NCBI RefSeq assembly: GCF_008304605.1
Contig: NZ_PIJY01000033.1
Span: forward strand, 107,049 to 171,048
Reading direction: 5' to 3'
From: Oceanobacillus polygoni
Lineage (GTDB): Bacteria; Bacillota; Bacilli; Bacillales; Amphibacillaceae
Length of the DNA stretch: 64,000 nt
Shown here piece after piece: positions 62,359-64,000 of this stretch (position 1 is its first letter; every line of letters begins with the position of its first letter). The notes under the pieces were generated by a model, which searched no databases, had not been told where the DNA came from, and was given only the letters and a program-made list of their open reading frames with translations. The translations under genes and the position numbers were made by a program.

Positions 62359-62838
62359 ATGAAAATATCCATTGTTTCTGTCGGAAAGTTAAAAGAGAAA
62401 TATTTAAAGCAAGGAATCCAGGAGTATTTGAAACGATTGGGTGCATATGCAAAGGTAGATGTCATCGAAGTAGCTGATGAAAAGGCTCCAGAGAATATGA
62501 GCGAAGCGGAAATGCTCGAAGTTAAACGAAAAGAAGGCGAACGGATCCTTTCACAAATAGCCCCGGACACGTATGTCATTACACTGGAAATCAACGGAAA
62601 AATGCTAAGCTCCGAGCAGCTCGCTGCGAAAATGGATGAACTCGCGACATATGGAAAAAGCAAGATTGCGTTTGTTATTGGTGGATCGCTTGGGATAAGT
62701 GATGAAGTACAAAAGAGAAGTGATTTGGCGTTGTCTTTTTCTAAGATGACTTTTCCTCATCAGGTGATGCGGTTGATATTACTTGAACAGGTTTATCGGG
62801 GGTTTCGGATTAATCGGGGGGAGCCGTACCACAAATAA
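62359..62838 (+). CDS. rlmH: 23S rRNA (pseudouridine-1915-N3) methyltransferase RlmH
   Basis: 159 aa, the standard length. SPOUT fold with [19 protein letters not shown] at the start, the SAM-binding [10 protein letters not shown] near residue 105 and the C-terminal [17 protein letters not shown]. It methylates position 1915 in helix 69 of 23S rRNA. In B. subtilis its homologue lies a little beyond htrC; here about 26 kb lies between, which marks that stretch as variable. Confidence 0.97.
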   Translation: MKISIVSVGKLKEKYLKQGIQEYLKRLGAYAKVDVIEVADEKAPENMSEAEMLEVKRKEGERILSQIAPDTYVITLEINGKMLSSEQLAAKMDELATYGKSKIAFVIGGSLGISDEVQKRSDLALSFSKMTFPHQVMRLILLEQVYRGFRINRGEPYHK

Positions 62839-62852
62839 TGATGAAGCAGAGA

Positions 62853-62883
62853 GAAAAAGGTAGCGATAATGCTACCTTTTTCT
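62853..62883. terminator. Bidirectional terminator after rlmH
   Basis: AAAAAGGTAGC and GCTACCTTTTT around a 6-base loop. It reaches the stop of the convergent regulator gene. Confidence 0.93.
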
Positions 62884-62884
62884 G

Positions 62885-63340
62885 TTAATCAATATATATT
62901 TTTTTTAACTGGTCTGATCCAATACCACCGACTACCATTAACACTAGTGGTGCAAAACTCACCAAGCCTTTTGGCAATCCTTCTAAAATCATAATATCTG
63001 TACCAACAAAATAATTTAATCCGAAAATAAGTAGTTTTGCTAGTAATAAAAATACTCCTAACATAAACACACTATCAAAGAATGTTTTCCATTTTGGATA
63101 TGCTAATTTCTTACTATCTTGAATTACTTGTTCCTTCAATTCTTTGTCACTCCTCAACATTTCATCTATCGTGATACCGAATAAATCACTCAAAACAATG
63201 ATAATTTCGATACTTGGATAGTTCTTACCAGTTTCCCATTTTGAAACCGATTGACGACTCACATGGATTTTTTCAGCAAGATCAGTTTGTGACCACTCTC
63301 TTTTTTCCCGTTCCTTTTTTAATCGTTCATTAAAAATCAT
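62885..63340 (-). CDS. XRE-family transcriptional regulator with membrane segments
   Basis: 151 aa. HTH at residues 5-60 (LKKEREKREWSQTDLAEKIH, SRQSVSKWETGKNYP), followed by two or three hydrophobic segments in the C-terminal half. This layout (HTH plus membrane anchor) is common in small Firmicutes regulators linked to stress or secreted compounds. ATG 63340 is chosen with AGGTGA upstream; GTG 63352 is too near AAGGAAAG. No obvious target gene adjoins it. Confidence 0.85.
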   Translation of the reverse strand: MIFNERLKKEREKREWSQTDLAEKIHVSRQSVSKWETGKNYPSIEIIIVLSDLFGITIDEMLRSDKELKEQVIQDSKKLAYPKWKTFFDSVFMLGVFLLLAKLLIFGLNYFVGTDIMILEGLPKGLVSFAPLVLMVVGGIGSDQLKKIYID

Positions 63341-63637
63341 GTTAGTTATCACCTTTCCTTATTTCCATTATTGAGGGAGTGTATAGCTAAAGTAAAGATA
63401 GTTATAGGTGCATCAAGGTGCAACCCCATGTTGCCAATTAATAAAACCTTGTCTTATCTATGTTATTTTATCCTTAATGTGCAAAAGTAAAAAATATTAC
63501 ACGAAACTATACGTCCATTATAGCTACTGACTGTTTACCATTTCATACCTTCTGCATAGTTAAATATGTTATATTCTTTATATAAACTGATTGACTTTTA
63601 ATAAGATCAGTCTTCCGCAAACAAGGAGGATTCAATT

Positions 63638-64000
63638 ATGATAAGTGATACAGATTTGAAACACCTGCGACGTTGTATTGAATTAGCAAAAACAGCACTG
63701 GAGAAAGGTGACGAGCCTTTTGCTTCAGTCCTTGTCTCAGCCAATGGAGATGTCCTTGCAGAAGACCATAACCACGTTGCAAATGGTGACCATACCCAAC
63801 ACCCGGAATTTGCTTTGGCGAGATGGGCAGTCAGCAACATGACACCAGAAGAAAGAAGCAAGGCGACAGTATATACCTCTGGCGAACATTGTCCTATGTG
63901 CGCTGCGGCCCACGGCTGGGTTGGTTTAGGGCGGATCGTTTATGCAAGTTCGTCTGAACAGTTGGTACAATGGTTAAGTGAAATGGGCGTTACTCCATCA
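63638..64000 (+). CDS. Nucleoside deaminase (CMP/dCMP deaminase family), 5' part
   Basis: Open to the window end, so the C-terminus is missing; 121 codons are visible. Zinc motif HPEFA (His/Glu pair) is near residue 68 and PCxxC-type CPMC near 90 (GEHCPMCAAAHGW). This layout is that of tRNA-specific adenosine or guanine-type deaminases. The residue before the Glu is Pro, giving HPE rather than HAE, as in guanine-deaminase-like members. ATG 63638 follows AAGGAGGA. The 297 bases upstream show nothing beyond an AT-rich promoter region. Confidence 0.82.
   Translation, partial: MISDTDLKHLRRCIELAKTALEKGDEPFASVLVSANGDVLAEDHNHVANGDHTQHPEFALARWAVSNMTPEERSKATVYTSGEHCPMCAAAHGWVGLGRIVYASSSEQLVQWLSEMGVTPS

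Overview
The window looks like part of the chromosome of a low-GC Gram-positive bacterium of the Bacillaceae, most like the Oceanobacillus/Virgibacillus group. This rests on the origin-proximal gene order ychF, rpsF-ssb-rpsR, yybS-gdpP-rplI-dnaC, walRKHIJ-htrC and rlmH, on strong AGGAGG-type ribosome sites, on Fur boxes inside sigma-A promoters, and on a CdaS-type cyclase and a Spo0E-like protein, which point to a spore former. The genus is inference. No rRNA, tRNA or CRISPR array was seen.

Layout. 1-2.8 kb: nucleoside salvage (two nucleoside hydrolases and a CNT permease). 2.9-6.4 kb: nitroreductase, polysaccharide deacetylase-like protein and a DUF2339 membrane protein. 6.5-15 kb: core genes ychF, rpsF-ssb-rpsR, yybS, gdpP, rplI and dnaC. 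15.2-15.8 kb: the diadenylate cyclase cdaS, close to the c-di-AMP phosphodiesterase gdpP. 16-27.2 kb: a Fur-controlled heme locus made of two opposed operons. One encodes a binding protein, permease, ATPase and an IsdG-type heme monooxygenase. The other encodes two NEAT surface proteins with sortase-B-like sorting signals, a second transporter and a class B sortase. 27.7-36.5 kb: an M23 peptidase and the WalRK cell-wall regulon operon through htrC. 36.5-36.9 kb: a dense DnaA-box cluster. 37.4-37.6 kb: a 41-bp tandem repeat, followed by an ABC exporter behind a Fur-type promoter.

41.8-57.3 kb is the most unusual stretch. It holds an ABC sugar importer and then five secreted enzymes of unrelated folds: NagZ-type glucosaminidase, AmiE-type serine hydrolase, gamma-glutamyltransferase, NamZ-type DUF1343 glycosidase and M14 metallopeptidase. 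Each ends in the same helical domain of about 80 residues, which I match to the FIMAH domain. A tapA-sipW-tasA-like amyloid operon sits inside the same transcription unit as NagZ and AmiE. A decayed second tasA-like gene fused to a sixth copy of the tail domain closes the cluster. The likely joint role is extracellular cleavage of cell-wall fragments by enzymes tethered to the wall or matrix, with uptake of the sugars.

57.3-64 kb holds single housekeeping or accessory genes (NTF2-like, phosphatase, two Nudix, GNAT, TraB, Spo0E-like, rlmH, an XRE regulator and a truncated deaminase) plus a phosphotransferase remnant. Three families of small intergenic repeats are scattered through the window: a palindromic element (3 copies), a 21-bp tandem module (3 loci) and a related 20/21-bp array.
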